Assembly: GCA_944470555.2 (NCBI GenBank)
Contig: OX104127.1
Coordinates: 31,511,661 to 31,575,660, forward strand
Direction of reading: 5' to 3'
From: Heterobilharzia americana
Lineage: Eukaryota; Platyhelminthes; Trematoda; Strigeidida; Schistosomatidae
DNA length: 64,000 nt
Shown here: piece by piece, positions 23,741-30,832 of the stretch
Layout of the letters: every line of letters starts with the position of its first letter
Numbering within the stretch: position 1 is the stretch's first letter
Notes under the pieces: model-generated
Database searches by the model: none
Told to the model about the DNA's origin: nothing
Seen by the model: the letters and a program-made list of their open reading frames with translations, nothing else
Program-made: the position numbers and the translations under genes

Positions 23741-23998
23741 GCTATTATTATTAAATCTTGTTGAGTAGAGATTCTCAAATTTTGAGGTCATTGAAAGGTT
23801 GTATTTCATGCATCCCGTGGTACACTGGCTTACATTAACAAAGAACAGTACCTAAGTGGATTGGAAGATAAATTTAAAGCATTGTTACCCGTTATTGTCT
23901 TATTCCTGTATGATTCTAATCTTTTAACTTTTTTTCTATAGGCAGAAGTGATGGCTCATGTAAAATATCTCTCGACGTTAGTTCAACGTAAACAATAG
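3199..23998 (+). CDS. DNAJC1: DNAJC1 orthologue (ERdj1/MTJ1), ER J-domain protein with two SANT domains, nine exons
   Basis: Coding exons are 3199-3330, 3372-3523, 3561-3732, 3766-4012, 5239-5444, 7980-8145, 15354-15605, 18851-19068 and 23942-23998. All introns are GT-AG, all phases agree, and the total is 533 codons plus TAG, close to the roughly 554 residues of vertebrate DNAJC1. Layout: signal peptide 1-17, J domain about 35-97 with HPD at 63-65, transmembrane segment about 124-146, second hydrophobic stretch about 189-215, basic coiled region about 237-270, SANT1 about 304-350, acidic/basic linker, SANT2 about 478-533. In the family the lumenal J domain stimulates the Hsp70 BiP, while the cytosolic part touches ribosomes and carries the SANT domains. 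The only clear host gene in the window; functional details are family knowledge. Confidence 0.93.
3331..3371 (+). other. DNAJC1: DNAJC1 intron 1, 41 bp micro-intron
   Basis: It starts gtagaa and ends ctccag. Removing it joins VLGIPQ to SADNAEIKRAYRRLS in phase 0, exactly matching the J-domain order of DNAJC1. Reading through instead meets a stop within five codons. Confidence 0.9.
3372..3523 (+). CDS. DNAJC1: DNAJC1 exon 2: core of the J domain with HPD
   Basis: Encodes residues 45-94 plus two bases of codon 95. IKRAYRRLSAKLHPDKNPDD is helix II and the HPD loop (HPD at 63-65), the motif needed to stimulate Hsp70 ATPase. FRRLVSIYEVLKNSELRTR is helix III and the C-cap. The exon ends ACGAG|gtaaat in phase 2. 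Confidence 0.92.
3524..3560 (+). other. DNAJC1: DNAJC1 intron 2, 37 bp micro-intron
   Basis: Bounded by gtaaat and tctcag. An earlier AG at 3549-3550 is skipped; using 3560 restores R-YDEVLENGLPSW, which aligns with the RYDDILINGLPDW stretch of vertebrate DNAJC1. Confidence 0.88.
3561..3732 (+). CDS. DNAJC1: DNAJC1 exon 3: juxtamembrane and transmembrane segment
   Basis: Encodes residues 95-152. LPSWRTPVFYYRKLRKMSN is a DNAJC1-specific signature just after the J domain. It is followed by a hydrophobic run of about 22 residues (ELFGLFFGMATVIHYAVLWG), the expected ER transmembrane segment. Ends CTAACTTTG|gtatgt in phase 0. Confidence 0.92.
3733..3765 (+). other. DNAJC1: DNAJC1 intron 3, 33 bp micro-intron
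   Basis: It starts gtatgt and ends tgctag and contains an in-frame stop. Removal joins ERRLTL to EDQLSSSLKRHKARDRK in phase 0, giving the basic cytosolic stretch expected after the membrane segment. Confidence 0.88.
3766..4012 (+). CDS. DNAJC1: DNAJC1 exon 4: cytosolic basic region and second hydrophobic segment
   Basis: Encodes residues 153-234 plus one base. Charged sequence (LKRHKARDRKLELINQEI) leads to GWIDLLPFAIIRWVHAIITF, which aligns in position with the WHDLLPCKLGIWFCL stretch of vertebrate DNAJC1, then a helical KEKVTEKIQEHRELKEEMR. The hydrophobic piece could be a second membrane-associated helix. Donor A|gtaagt, phase 1. Confidence 0.9.
4013..5238 (+). other. DNAJC1: DNAJC1 intron 4 (1226 bp), no internal feature seen
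   Basis: Donor gtaagt, acceptor tttcag after a pyrimidine-rich stretch. The interior has no recognised repeat or RNA gene. The segment around 4860-5030 is richer in G+C than its surroundings and could be an old repeat, but I could not match it inside the window. Confidence 0.7.
5239..5444 (+). CDS. DNAJC1: DNAJC1 exon 5: basic coiled region
   Basis: Encodes residues 235-303. The start is very basic and helical (ENKEKLKAEKQQRKRRLL), like the charged region that follows the membrane domain in DNAJC1 and is tied in the family to ribosome contact. An acidic linker (MDLPDVETDGPDE) follows. Acceptor tttcag at 5238, donor gtatgt at 5445; phase 1 in, phase 0 out. Confidence 0.88.
5971..6022. repeat. 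TA dinucleotide microsatellite, 26 units
   Basis: A perfect TA run within DNAJC1 intron 5. Such arrays are unstable and this one is likely to vary in length between individuals. Confidence 0.98.
7125..7593 (-). mobile_element. RTE 3'-terminal fragment (same family as the right-edge element)
   Basis: Aligns along its length with 61970-62420, the 3' UTR and C-terminal coding end of the right-edge RTE, with scattered substitutions and short indels. It begins, read on plus, with a catcatcatc simple-repeat tail and ends by truncation near the sequence for the TMLAEV motif. This 5'-truncated form is the usual outcome of LINE insertion. Confidence 0.8.
7980..8145 (+). CDS. DNAJC1: DNAJC1 exon 6: first SANT domain
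   Basis: Encodes residues 304-358 plus one base. WSEKDVSSLVRAVVRYPGG and GRWERIAESLDRSVPDVVRK carry the spaced aromatic residues of a SANT/Myb repeat and align with WTEEDLSQLTRSMVKFPGG of vertebrate DNAJC1. Acceptor cag at 7979, donor gtaagt at 8146; phase 0 in, phase 1 out. Confidence 0.92.
10455..10686. repeat. hairpin repeat flanked by 16-bp direct repeats
   Basis: The 16-mer aatcattagccaacgt occurs at 10455-10470 and again, identical, at 10671-10686. Between them two inverted arms of about 46 bp (10535-10581 and 10628-10673) surround a loop of about 46 bp. The arms match at most positions, for example tataaggtg against caccttata. It resembles a small foldback or MITE-like insertion, or one arm of a locally duplicated inverted repeat. 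Confidence 0.75.
10840..11765 (+). mobile_element. RTE C-terminal/3' fragment (right-edge family)
   Basis: Plus-strand sequence matches the reverse complement of about 61970-62900. It covers the region after the YADD core through the C-terminal domain, with HRRDIRLSIKGRVHCTAV still readable, then the 3' UTR ending in a short gatgatgat tail. Stops and frameshifts abound. It is truncated at the 5' end, lies in the sense direction of DNAJC1 and is a dead copy. Confidence 0.85.
12150..13790 (-). pseudogene. RTE reverse transcriptase relic, second subfamily
   Basis: Minus-strand decayed reverse transcriptase. Readable pieces in order are LEVEKGESNLKRCKAAGPNNF (13719-13501 ORF), SLTNIVSKILGFIVIRRLTS with RENQAGFR (13443-13237), a stretch with SSGGHLVDLQHADHIVQL where YADD has become HADH, and the C-terminal LSIEGRVYSATHCTLFCPVV (12877-12554). 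The order follows the right-edge RTE, but the frames are broken and protein similarity is only moderate, so it is an older or distinct subfamily. Its 3' end is at about 12150. Positions 12419-13008 are nearly identical to 26274-26863. Confidence 0.85.
13795..13955 (+). repeat. SINE-like repeat with tRNA-type B box, copy 1
   Basis: Contains gggttcgaacacc, a good RNA polymerase III B box, followed by a tail that aligns with 20720-20870 (shared cctactga, agcca, tggctc and tgc islands). It abuts the RTE relic to its left, so the tRNA-like head may be missing. I infer a tRNA-derived SINE family. Confidence 0.5.
14345..14640 (+). repeat. unnamed interspersed repeat, copy 1
   Basis: Aligns with 21175-21425 at roughly two-thirds identity by eye, including gacccgatgagtta against gacccaatgagtta and ttgggtccgagg against ttgggtccaagg. 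It directly precedes an SR2-like 3' end, so it could be part of a composite or of the element itself. Confidence 0.6.
14690..15196 (+). mobile_element. SR2-like RTE 3' end with AAT-repeat tail
   Basis: The plus strand reads NTNVKSVLLYGSETWCVT, the hallmark C-terminal motif after the reverse transcriptase in RTE elements, then decayed codons through EALCSTRNLKDK and a tail of AAT triplets (15171-15196). This is a 5'-truncated copy. The fragment at 41000-41395 belongs to the same family. Confidence 0.8.
15354..15605 (+). CDS. DNAJC1: DNAJC1 exon 7: acidic and basic linker
   Basis: Encodes residues 359-442 plus one base. An acidic run (ETDSEENGDESDGSNE) is followed by a basic cluster (SKKRLRKRLLRQKEQ) and another acidic run. 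This matches the low-complexity charged linker between the two SANT domains of DNAJC1; a nuclear-localisation-like basic cluster is visible but untested. Acceptor tttag at 15353, donor gtaagt at 15606, phase 1 on both sides. Confidence 0.85.
16215..16385 (+). mobile_element. RTE reverse transcriptase fragment
   Basis: The plus strand encodes IDLKTAFDSISRVALW, the conserved motif around the first catalytic aspartate region, then a broken SERGTR stretch aligning with SLKGVPSKY of the right-edge RTE. Only about 170 bp remain. Confidence 0.75.
16700..16950 (-). mobile_element. RTE 3'-end fragment, diverged
   Basis: Shares islands such as cagaccaacagcaaaagactt and aacactgtgcgatgggg with the 3' coding end of the right-edge RTE at 62290-62410. 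Strongly diverged; limits are approximate. Confidence 0.55.
18170..18516 (-). repeat. tRNA-like repeat with terminal inverted repeats, copy 1
   Basis: The left end, gtattcatcacagactgacat, is shared with the copy at 28752-29077; the right end is a shortened inverted version (atgtcactaatgagcac). The middle carries, on the minus strand, a B-box-like ggttctgagtccgattcc (18283-18300) and an A-box-like stretch near 18321-18340. Both copies continue to a shared block with gatatagcg and ttctcttcc. A tRNA-derived SINE is likely, with unusual inverted ends. Confidence 0.65.
18851..19068 (+). CDS. DNAJC1: DNAJC1 exon 8: basic linker and most of second SANT domain
   Basis: Encodes residues 443-515. DGWTKVEQQQLEVAIRSIGK and GTPERWDRITECIPTRTK align with WTQNQQKLLELALQQYPRG and SSDRWDKIARCVPSKSKED of vertebrate DNAJC1, giving helices 1 and 2 of SANT2. 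Acceptor tatag at 18850, donor gtatgt at 19069; phase 1 in, phase 0 out. Confidence 0.92.
20670..20870 (+). repeat. SINE-like repeat with tRNA-type head, copy 2
   Basis: An A-box-like ctgtcgctcgttggtc (20674-20689) and a B box ggttcaaatcc (20722-20732) sit about 40 bp apart, as in tRNA genes. The 3' part aligns with 13810-13955. The clover-leaf arms do not pair well, so it is not a functional tRNA. Confidence 0.6.
21175..21425 (+). repeat. unnamed interspersed repeat, copy 2
   Basis: Homologous to 14345-14640 in the same orientation, with scattered small indels. There is no coding potential. Confidence 0.6.
22350..22421 (-). repeat. tRNA-like sequence (SINE head or tRNA pseudogene)
   Basis: The minus strand reads cagctcagttggtagagc (A box) and, about 40 bp on, gttcgaatcc (B box), both excellent tRNA matches. 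The acceptor and T stems contain several mismatches and there is no clear anticodon arm, so a working tRNA is unlikely. Confidence 0.6.
23678..23737. repeat. TA dinucleotide microsatellite, about 30 units
   Basis: A perfect 60-bp TA run 200 bp upstream of the last DNAJC1 exon. Confidence 0.98.
23942..23998 (+). CDS. DNAJC1: DNAJC1 exon 9: end of second SANT domain and stop
   Basis: Encodes AEVMAHVKYLSTLVQRKQ and TAG at 23996-23998. It follows TRTK in phase 0 and matches the SKEDCIARYKLLVELVQKKK end of vertebrate DNAJC1, completing helix 3 of SANT2. It is too short to be found by ORF length. Acceptor ttctatag at 23941. Confidence 0.9.
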   Translation, partial: AEVMAHVKYLSTLVQRKQ

Positions 23999-25990
23999 AA
24001 TTCCAAGTATTCTCTACTAGATTGGTTAATCTCATCATTTAGACTGTGATCCTTTCTTATTAACAATGTGATAATCAGTGTATTTCACAGCATATCTATG
24101 CTTTAAACTTGTAAATTATTGTTTGGATAACCTAAAGTTTGTAAACTAGTCATTTCTGTGTGATGATTCTGTTTTTTGATAAATGGAAATCATACATAAA
24201 AATGCTGAAGTTTGACATGTCTCTGTTGAAACGATCAAAATATATTCCTGTATAAAATATCAGTGTTCACATACAGGTGAATGTAACGTTGAATAAGAAA
24301 GCGAAAAACCATTCATGGATTCATGAATAACGAGAATTCCTAAGGATAAAGTTTACCACTGGTTGCACCTTATACAGTAAGAGCTCTTACATAGAAATAT
24401 TTGTTTCTCTCACCAGGCGTTCTGCTTTTTGTCGACAATTAAGACTACAGCTAATTGGAGGCTATCGAAGTTGTCTAGGCTGTTCATCTTGTTCTTCAAA
24501 GTTTACAGTGTATGAATCTTATGAAGGCATCCAGAATACAACCTTGTAATTTTGATCTACGGAGTAGTTCTCAAATTTCACTGGAAAGACAACTGCTAAG
24601 ACCAACTTGAGTCACAGTCTCATGAAAATACAATCCACAGAACATTTCGAACATTCATTGCACTATCTAAGTTTTTCTAAAAATGATACGAAGACTTCCG
24701 TTTCCGTACCACGATTCATGAGTTACCTACATATAAATCCCATTAAGGGTACACTAGTGAATGAGGATGAAACATTTAGAGATACAGTAAATTTACTGTT
24801 CACTTTCGAATATTTTTCTTGCTGGTAGCAAGAGCTGCGCTTCCCACTTATAAGTCGCATTGTACGATGTATCAGAAGCTAAGATAAACATTAATGACCT
24901 CAAATTAACGACTTGTCAAATAACCCTAGGCAGCTAATCTTTGTCAATAGACTATCAATTATTATCAGGGAAGGTAAGAGAAGGTATCTCTTGGATGAAA
25001 ACCTAAAGTAATAACAGCTTAGAAATGTTCCCACAGCATAGTCTTAGAGAGCATGTTTCATAAACATTTCCCGCTTACTATTTATGATATTAAGCTTAGT
25101 CACTTGCGATACATGTTTTCCTTGAGGTGATTAGTGTAGCTGTTGTACTATGTTATTTGGATAGCACCCGAAATCTTAACTGTAATTTGTATGCGCTCCA
25201 GTGACTAAACCATGATTATAGTATTACAGATGCAGTCGAACAAAGGAAATAAATAGAACGTGAAAGTCGTTCATTACTGTGTATGTGATCAGTAAGTGCT
25301 CGTTTATTCTTTACGGTTGTTAATAGCGGCTTGTCCATTCGTTGTTATTTGTTTTCATCGTGTCCAAAAGTGGTCAGTTTTCATGTATTTCCAACCAACT
25401 ATGCAGTCTTGGCGTCAAACTACCGGTAGGTTTGCGTATTTTATGAACATTTCGACAGATAAAACCTTATTGTCTTGACACTTTCCTTTAGTCATTTGGT
25501 TGTTGTTTAAGCCTTTCTGTTCGATCGACATTGACTGATAGCTTCTGAAACTTACTAAGCTGTTTGTTCGTTTTCTCCAGATGATGTGCATTGTTCAAAA
25601 TAGCTGCTCAATCAATAACCTACTTACTGAGTGGTATTTACTAAATCCCCATTTATACAGAGATTCCTTTGGTTCTTCAATCAAGATGCCAGAGATGCTT
25701 TGTATTTTTAGCAGCATTGAACCAGAGTTAACTTCACTCATTCGATGAAGTAATAACCCTTTTACCTTCCTGAAAAGATGTTTAAAGTGAACTTGTATGC
25801 CTGCTGTTATTTGACTGTTCTAGAACTTAGGGTATACAGATTATATTTCCAAATTTACTACATCACGCTGACATACGCAAAATCAACGTGGAACCTTGCA
25901 CATCAGTGCATTGGCTCAAGTTGCCACATTTCACAGTGGTACACAAAGACCAGGTGGATAGAAAAGAAGTAATATAAAAGGTAAATTAGT
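23999..25990. other. DNAJC1 3' flank, no gene seen
   Basis: The first few hundred bases should be 3' UTR. No canonical AATAAA is seen before about 24.3 kb, only variants such as aataag at 24293, so the cleavage site is not assigned. The remaining AT-rich sequence shows no recognised repeat. Confidence 0.5.
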
Positions 25991-27090
25991 GTGAGCGAAT
26001 AAACAAATTGCAGATAAAGGTTAGTGCCAATATTCAAGCTTTAGATGTCAAGGAAACAACACATCTGCACCATTGGCGCCGATTTCCATCCGTGTCACCG
26101 ACAGTTCCCAACTACTGACTCCTAACGTTTGGATTACCCCCAACTAGGCGGTCTACATAGCTGAGACCAATAATCAGAGACTTCATGAACTGGTGCCAAG
26201 TCTTGGTCTAGCTACTCTTTTCCAACTTCCCCCGGCTTAGTACATCGAGGTAGGTGGTGGATCGGCATTCACGCTACATGTCCAAGCCATCTCAGTAAAC
26301 TGATTTACGATCAAATCGCCTTTCTTGTCTCGTACCATTGGCCTGATGTCAACATTGTTCATATGGTGATTCCATCGAATGCATGCAATGCTACAAATGC
26401 AACTGTGATCAAAACCCTGTGGTCGCTCCATGTGTCAGCCGTACAACAGGACAGAACAGAGTGCAGTGAGTGGCGCTGTATACTCTTCCTTCGATAGATA
26501 ATGGGATCTTTCGTCGGTGCCGGAATTCGGTAAATGCCAAACGGGCCTTCTGTATCTGAGCTGAGACTTCGTCAGCAACCAGTCCGTTCGGGCTGTTGGA
26601 ACTTGACAAGCAAGAGAAGTGGTCGACACATTCCACCACTTCACTACCTATCCTTAGACTGGGAGTACTTGCGGCAGACCAATCCTTGAGCATCATCTTA
26701 CATTTGACAGGTGCCAATGAAACCCGTACCAAACATACTCAGATTTCTGCTGAACACTTTCAGAAGAGTGTGCATTTTGTCTGCGTCTTCACGTAGCTGG
26801 ACAATATGGTCTGCATGCTGTAAGTCAACCAGATGACCTCCAGAGGATAGGTCGATCCCAGGTTAACTAAGAGTACTCGCGGTAGACTAGTCCTTGAGCA
26901 TCATCTTACATTTGATAGATGCCAGTGCAACGCATACCAAACATACCCAGATTTCTCCTCGATGCGTTCAGAGGACTGTGTATTTTGACTTAGCAGGACA
27001 ATGTTGTGACCCGTAGACGAACCTATGTTTATGTCCATTAGTGTATCTATAAAGAAGTTGAATAGAAACGGTGACAATGGACTACAGTGA
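25990..27090 (-). pseudogene. RTE reverse transcriptase relic with an embedded near-identical block
   Basis: Same subfamily and orientation as 12150-13790. The 3' part (about 25990-26273) and the distal part (26864-27090) are diverged from it. The central 26274-26863 matches 12419-13008 without indels and with about four substitutions counted by eye. At 26864 the sequence steps back and repeats, in diverged form, what 26660-26830 already encodes (agtactcgcggtagactagt against agtacttgcggcagaccaat). The mix suggests a young tract placed into an old relic. Confidence 0.85.
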
Positions 27091-27729
27091 TCATTCCAAA
27101 ACAAAATGTGTGACGATTTTGATTTGCAACAGATCCAACTCCTGGAGTTTCGTGTACTAGTGTTTCGATAGTCTAAATTTCTATAATTGTAAAACGTGTG
27201 CGCTGTGGTAGAATTTAGTTCTATATTAGGTTTGCTTATTTGATTTATAAAACATTGATACAATATTACTTACTCGATGACGTCTCGAGCATAAATTACC
27301 ACTCATAATTATACCAAGGTAATAAATGGATTTCTTTTGGTGATTTTTTTGAATTATGTAGTTTTTTTCAAGCAATCAGCAAAATCCCTTGCAACATGCA
27401 ATCTCTTTGTCACATTAGTAACATATGAATCATGAGAATCAATTTGACTGGGATTTTAGACTCATACTTGTCTTTTTATTCAGTTTCTTTCTGCAATAAT
27501 GTGGGACTTTCGAATGAGGTAATGAGTAGCAATTTACCTTTATGCACTTGTAAATTCAAATCCGTAGACATTTATGCTTAACTTTACTCTGCAGTTCAGA
27601 TGTTCAGGACGTTTAACAAGTCGATGCTCAGAAGATTTCAGTAGACGGAAAGTTCTCACTAGGACTTTTCAAAAACGAAGAATTGGGATGCAGTCTGATG
27701 ATGACATTTCAGTTAATTATAAATCATTT

Positions 27730-28161
27730 TTACAAAGGTGCTGGAAATATGATAATTGACCACAGAAATAAGGTTAGAAATGAGGAAACCAGCATGTGAA
27801 TAAAAAGACTGACAGTAAGACCATGCCACATGAACGATAAGTTGTATAATAATAATGCATCAGGCGAATGAGTAATCATATCAAAGTTGTTAGTTGTTGG
27901 TAGAAGTATCGTGAAAACAGTGAGGGCGAAAATTGCTAGATAAATAGGGTAAAGGGTTTTAGAAATTGGTATTGCTCCAACTTGACAGACACTGAGGCAA
28001 ATCTCTAATTCTTCGCAGGTGTACAATAACCCCGGATGAGAGACAGCGAACGGACATAATGGTGTAGCCATGTGGGAATAGTGTATAGGATAGACCGCTG
28101 CGAAATACTGATGCATTCCGCCTAACTGGCTAGAAAGTCGCTTAACACGATAACGTGTCAA
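27730..28161 (-). other. 143-codon ORF in the left arm of an inverted repeat, unrecognised
   Basis: Hydrophobic throughout its C-terminal half (for example TLYPIYLAIFALTVFTILLP), so it could look like a membrane protein. Its first half lies in sequence repeated, inverted and broken by stops, at 29.9-30.2 kb. I recognise no domain; chance or a repeat-borne relic is most likely. Confidence 0.25.
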
Positions 28162-28310
28162 ATAGCATGGATGCCTGATTGTCTACCTCCAGCTTAGCCA
28201 GTTCGTTAAAACTATGAAGGTCAGCATCAACTTTAAATCTCGTAGAACCCTAGGCTATTGATTTCGGAGAATTGTCTGCCGCTACTGTTTTAAGAAACGG
28301 GCTTTGAAAA
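27975..28310 (+). repeat. left arm of a large inverted repeat
   Basis: Aligns with the reverse complement of about 29860-30200. Shared islands include gaaccctaggctattgattt (28246-28265; one base differs in the other arm), aatactgatg and gccaaatagc/gtcaaatagc. Similarity by eye is about 60-70% with small indels. Confidence 0.7.
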
Positions 28311-28751
28311 TGACTTTTGGATACAGGTTTGACTTGCTTTTTTTGCCTGATCTTTCCTCTACTTCTTTCACTTTGTGAAACACATGTTACTTGTGCCACA
28401 CCACTTGTAAAAAAGATATTTCCATGTACATAAATTTTGGACGGACCATCTTCATTAGTTTATTGAAGTTGGTCTGCAACAATTTCGACAGCAGTTCTGT
28501 TAGCTTTTGAACTGTTAGCCTCAATTATGAAAATGAATAATTATGCATATATCTATTCTTAACGCAGTTCATGATAACCGTCTTCGTATGCGTGTGCAAC
28601 TGATTTCCACTGATCTTATAGCACAGTAGAAACTATTAAGTCTTATGGTACGGGGTGAATATATTTTTACCCTCTTCTAAAGTATGCTGCAGCAGCTCCC
28701 TCCAGTACTTAGCTGTTGGACATGATGAACGTACAGGATAATTTTGAAGTG

Positions 28752-29077
28752 GGATTCATCGCAGACAGACATATACGGCATGATCATAGAAAGCGTTTTA
28801 GGACTGTGAAGCTGTCTCGTACTTGTATGGAAATCCTTTGCAGTATGCACCCACGGTATGACCTGGAATTGAACCCAGGGCCTTCGGGATTCAAAGCGTA
28901 TGATTTAGCCATTAAGCCACTGGTTCAGTGTTTGACGGTTCACACTTTACAACTTCTGCCAAAGCGCGATATAGCGTGACTGTCACCCAGTCTTCAGCTG
29001 GTATCTTCTCTTCCCACAGGTTGACTCGACAAGTCACCGGTTCTGATTAGAGCTAATGTCAGTCTGTGATGAATACC
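28752..29077 (-). repeat. tRNA-like repeat with terminal inverted repeats, copy 2
   Basis: The left end ggattcatcgcagacagacat (28752-28772) and right end atgtcagtctgtgatgaatacc (29056-29077) are inverted copies with about two mismatches and one gap. The minus strand contains tggcttaatgg (A box, 28909-28919) and ggttcaattcc (B box, 28865-28875), correctly ordered and about 35-45 bp apart. Homologous to 18170-18516. No coding potential is visible. Confidence 0.7.
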
Positions 29078-29859
29078 ACCTCAAAATTAAAATTCCCATA
29101 AACCCCAAAAGAGAATAAGTGTTTGTTGCTCACCGAACTTTGGAGTTTCATTACCTGGGTAGACGACTTTTTCAGCATCTACTTCATAAGGTAGCGATCT
29201 TGAATTAAATTTGTCGTTTCAAGGTTTGCAAAATGTCATTGATTAATGTGTCGCAGGCATTATAGTGCTGATGAAGCTCTAAAGTACGATCCTGAGTGTT
29301 TGCAACAAGTCAGAAGTCACATGCGACTTATTAAGGACTAAACATTTATCTGACGATCCGCAGGTCTTATCCGACTCCCTTTTACATAATTTCTTGACTT
29401 AAAATGTTTTCCACCAGGGAAGAAAGTGAAGGCAGATCTAAGCAGTCTCAGAAGTAATTTTAACACAGAAATAAGATTTGAAGTTTCTGTTTGCTATACA
29501 AAAAGTTATTAGCTGTTTACAGTCCGCGAAAAGTAATATCTAAGTGCATGAACTCTCTCTGAAGCGTTATTGACCTAGCTAAACTCTTGATTCCGAAAGC
29601 CTGACCCTAAGCACCTCCGACTGCAAGCAAAAGGAGACGATCCAACTCCAAAACTAGTGTCCTTGCTTATTATAGGCCGTTACTACTCCTCCTTAAACTT
29701 CTCATTTGAGCCTAAGTAAAAGGTGTGGTTACTGCTATTTTTCTTTCGATGCAAGTTTCCTCCGCACGATTGTCACACAGCTTTCCAAGTTTTATTATTT
29801 CACACCATTCCTGAGAACAGAATTTAACTGACATTTAGACAGACAAGTGACCTAGCGAG

Positions 29860-30200
29860 CAAGGGTTTATAGCAGAAAATAATTCCCGAAAATCAATAGC
29901 CTAGGGTTCGGTGAGATTCAGCATTGATGCCGACCGTAGTTCTGACGAACTTCTTAAGCTGAATGCACAGGGTCAAGCATCCAGGCTATTTGGCACTTTG
30001 TTATGTTATGTTGCGCCTCCCGTAAGCGATCCTCCAGCGAGTTAGTCAGAACCCATCAGTATTCTGGCATGGGCTGTTGAATATACCATTCCATCTGGCT
30101 ACTCATTGTGCTCTTTCGTGGTCCCACACCCATGAGTATATAGCAAGTCCAAACGATTAGTGATCGGTCTTTATGTCTGTAAAGTCCATGTAAAACCAAT
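29860..30200 (-). repeat. right arm of the large inverted repeat
   Basis: Reverse-complement partner of 27975-28310. The two arms enclose about 1.55 kb holding one tRNA-like repeat and otherwise unrecognised sequence. Two copies of one dispersed repeat in opposite orientation, or one foldback element, would both fit. Confidence 0.7.
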
Positions 30201-30832
30201 ACTAACGTCTTTCAGAAGATGATCTTTCTGTTACACCTGAGAACTCATCTGTAAGCATGGGACTCATCAACTTACGCCTTACTTTATTCATATCAAGAGA
30301 AAATGTTAAGGCCTACCTGATTTTTAACACCAGGAGATCTTTATTGTCGATGAAGGAAAATGCTGGCATGCACTTTATTGACAAGACTAAAACCCCATCC
30401 ACCCAGTTACGAAGAGATCAATTTAAAGAGCTAAGCAAAGTAGCACGATGAAGGACTCTAGAAGACCTGGTATTCTAAGTGTTGTGGAACACTTAATATG
30501 TTTGCCAGATTACTAAGAGCTGGAAATTTGTGCAAAATAAGGATAAACTGAATAGGTGGGCTTTAGTCTCCAATTTCAACATGAAGCCGATTTCATACTT
30601 CGAGGAAGTTAATGGAAAAAGAAGCTAGCAAGCAGACGTGTTCAAAAAGTTCTCATTTTAACTGTGCTTGATTACGTAAGTTATAGCAACCCGTTTGTAA
30701 AATTTGAAGTTCCTGATTAGATGAAAAATACATTTTTTGCAAAACCCTGAAAACAAAGACAAGGTCTAGTCTTACTCATGTCTTAATTGATTGCAGTTTA
30801 CGAGATATACACCCTGAAAATTAATCTAGGAG

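Larger units (their letters stand above)
19069..23941 (+). other. DNAJC1: DNAJC1 intron 8 (4873 bp)
   Basis: Donor gtatgt, acceptor ctatag. It carries a SINE-like repeat (20670-20870), a second copy of an interspersed repeat (21175-21425), a tRNA-like element (22350-22421) and a TA microsatellite (23678-23737). Elsewhere nothing was recognised. Confidence 0.8.
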
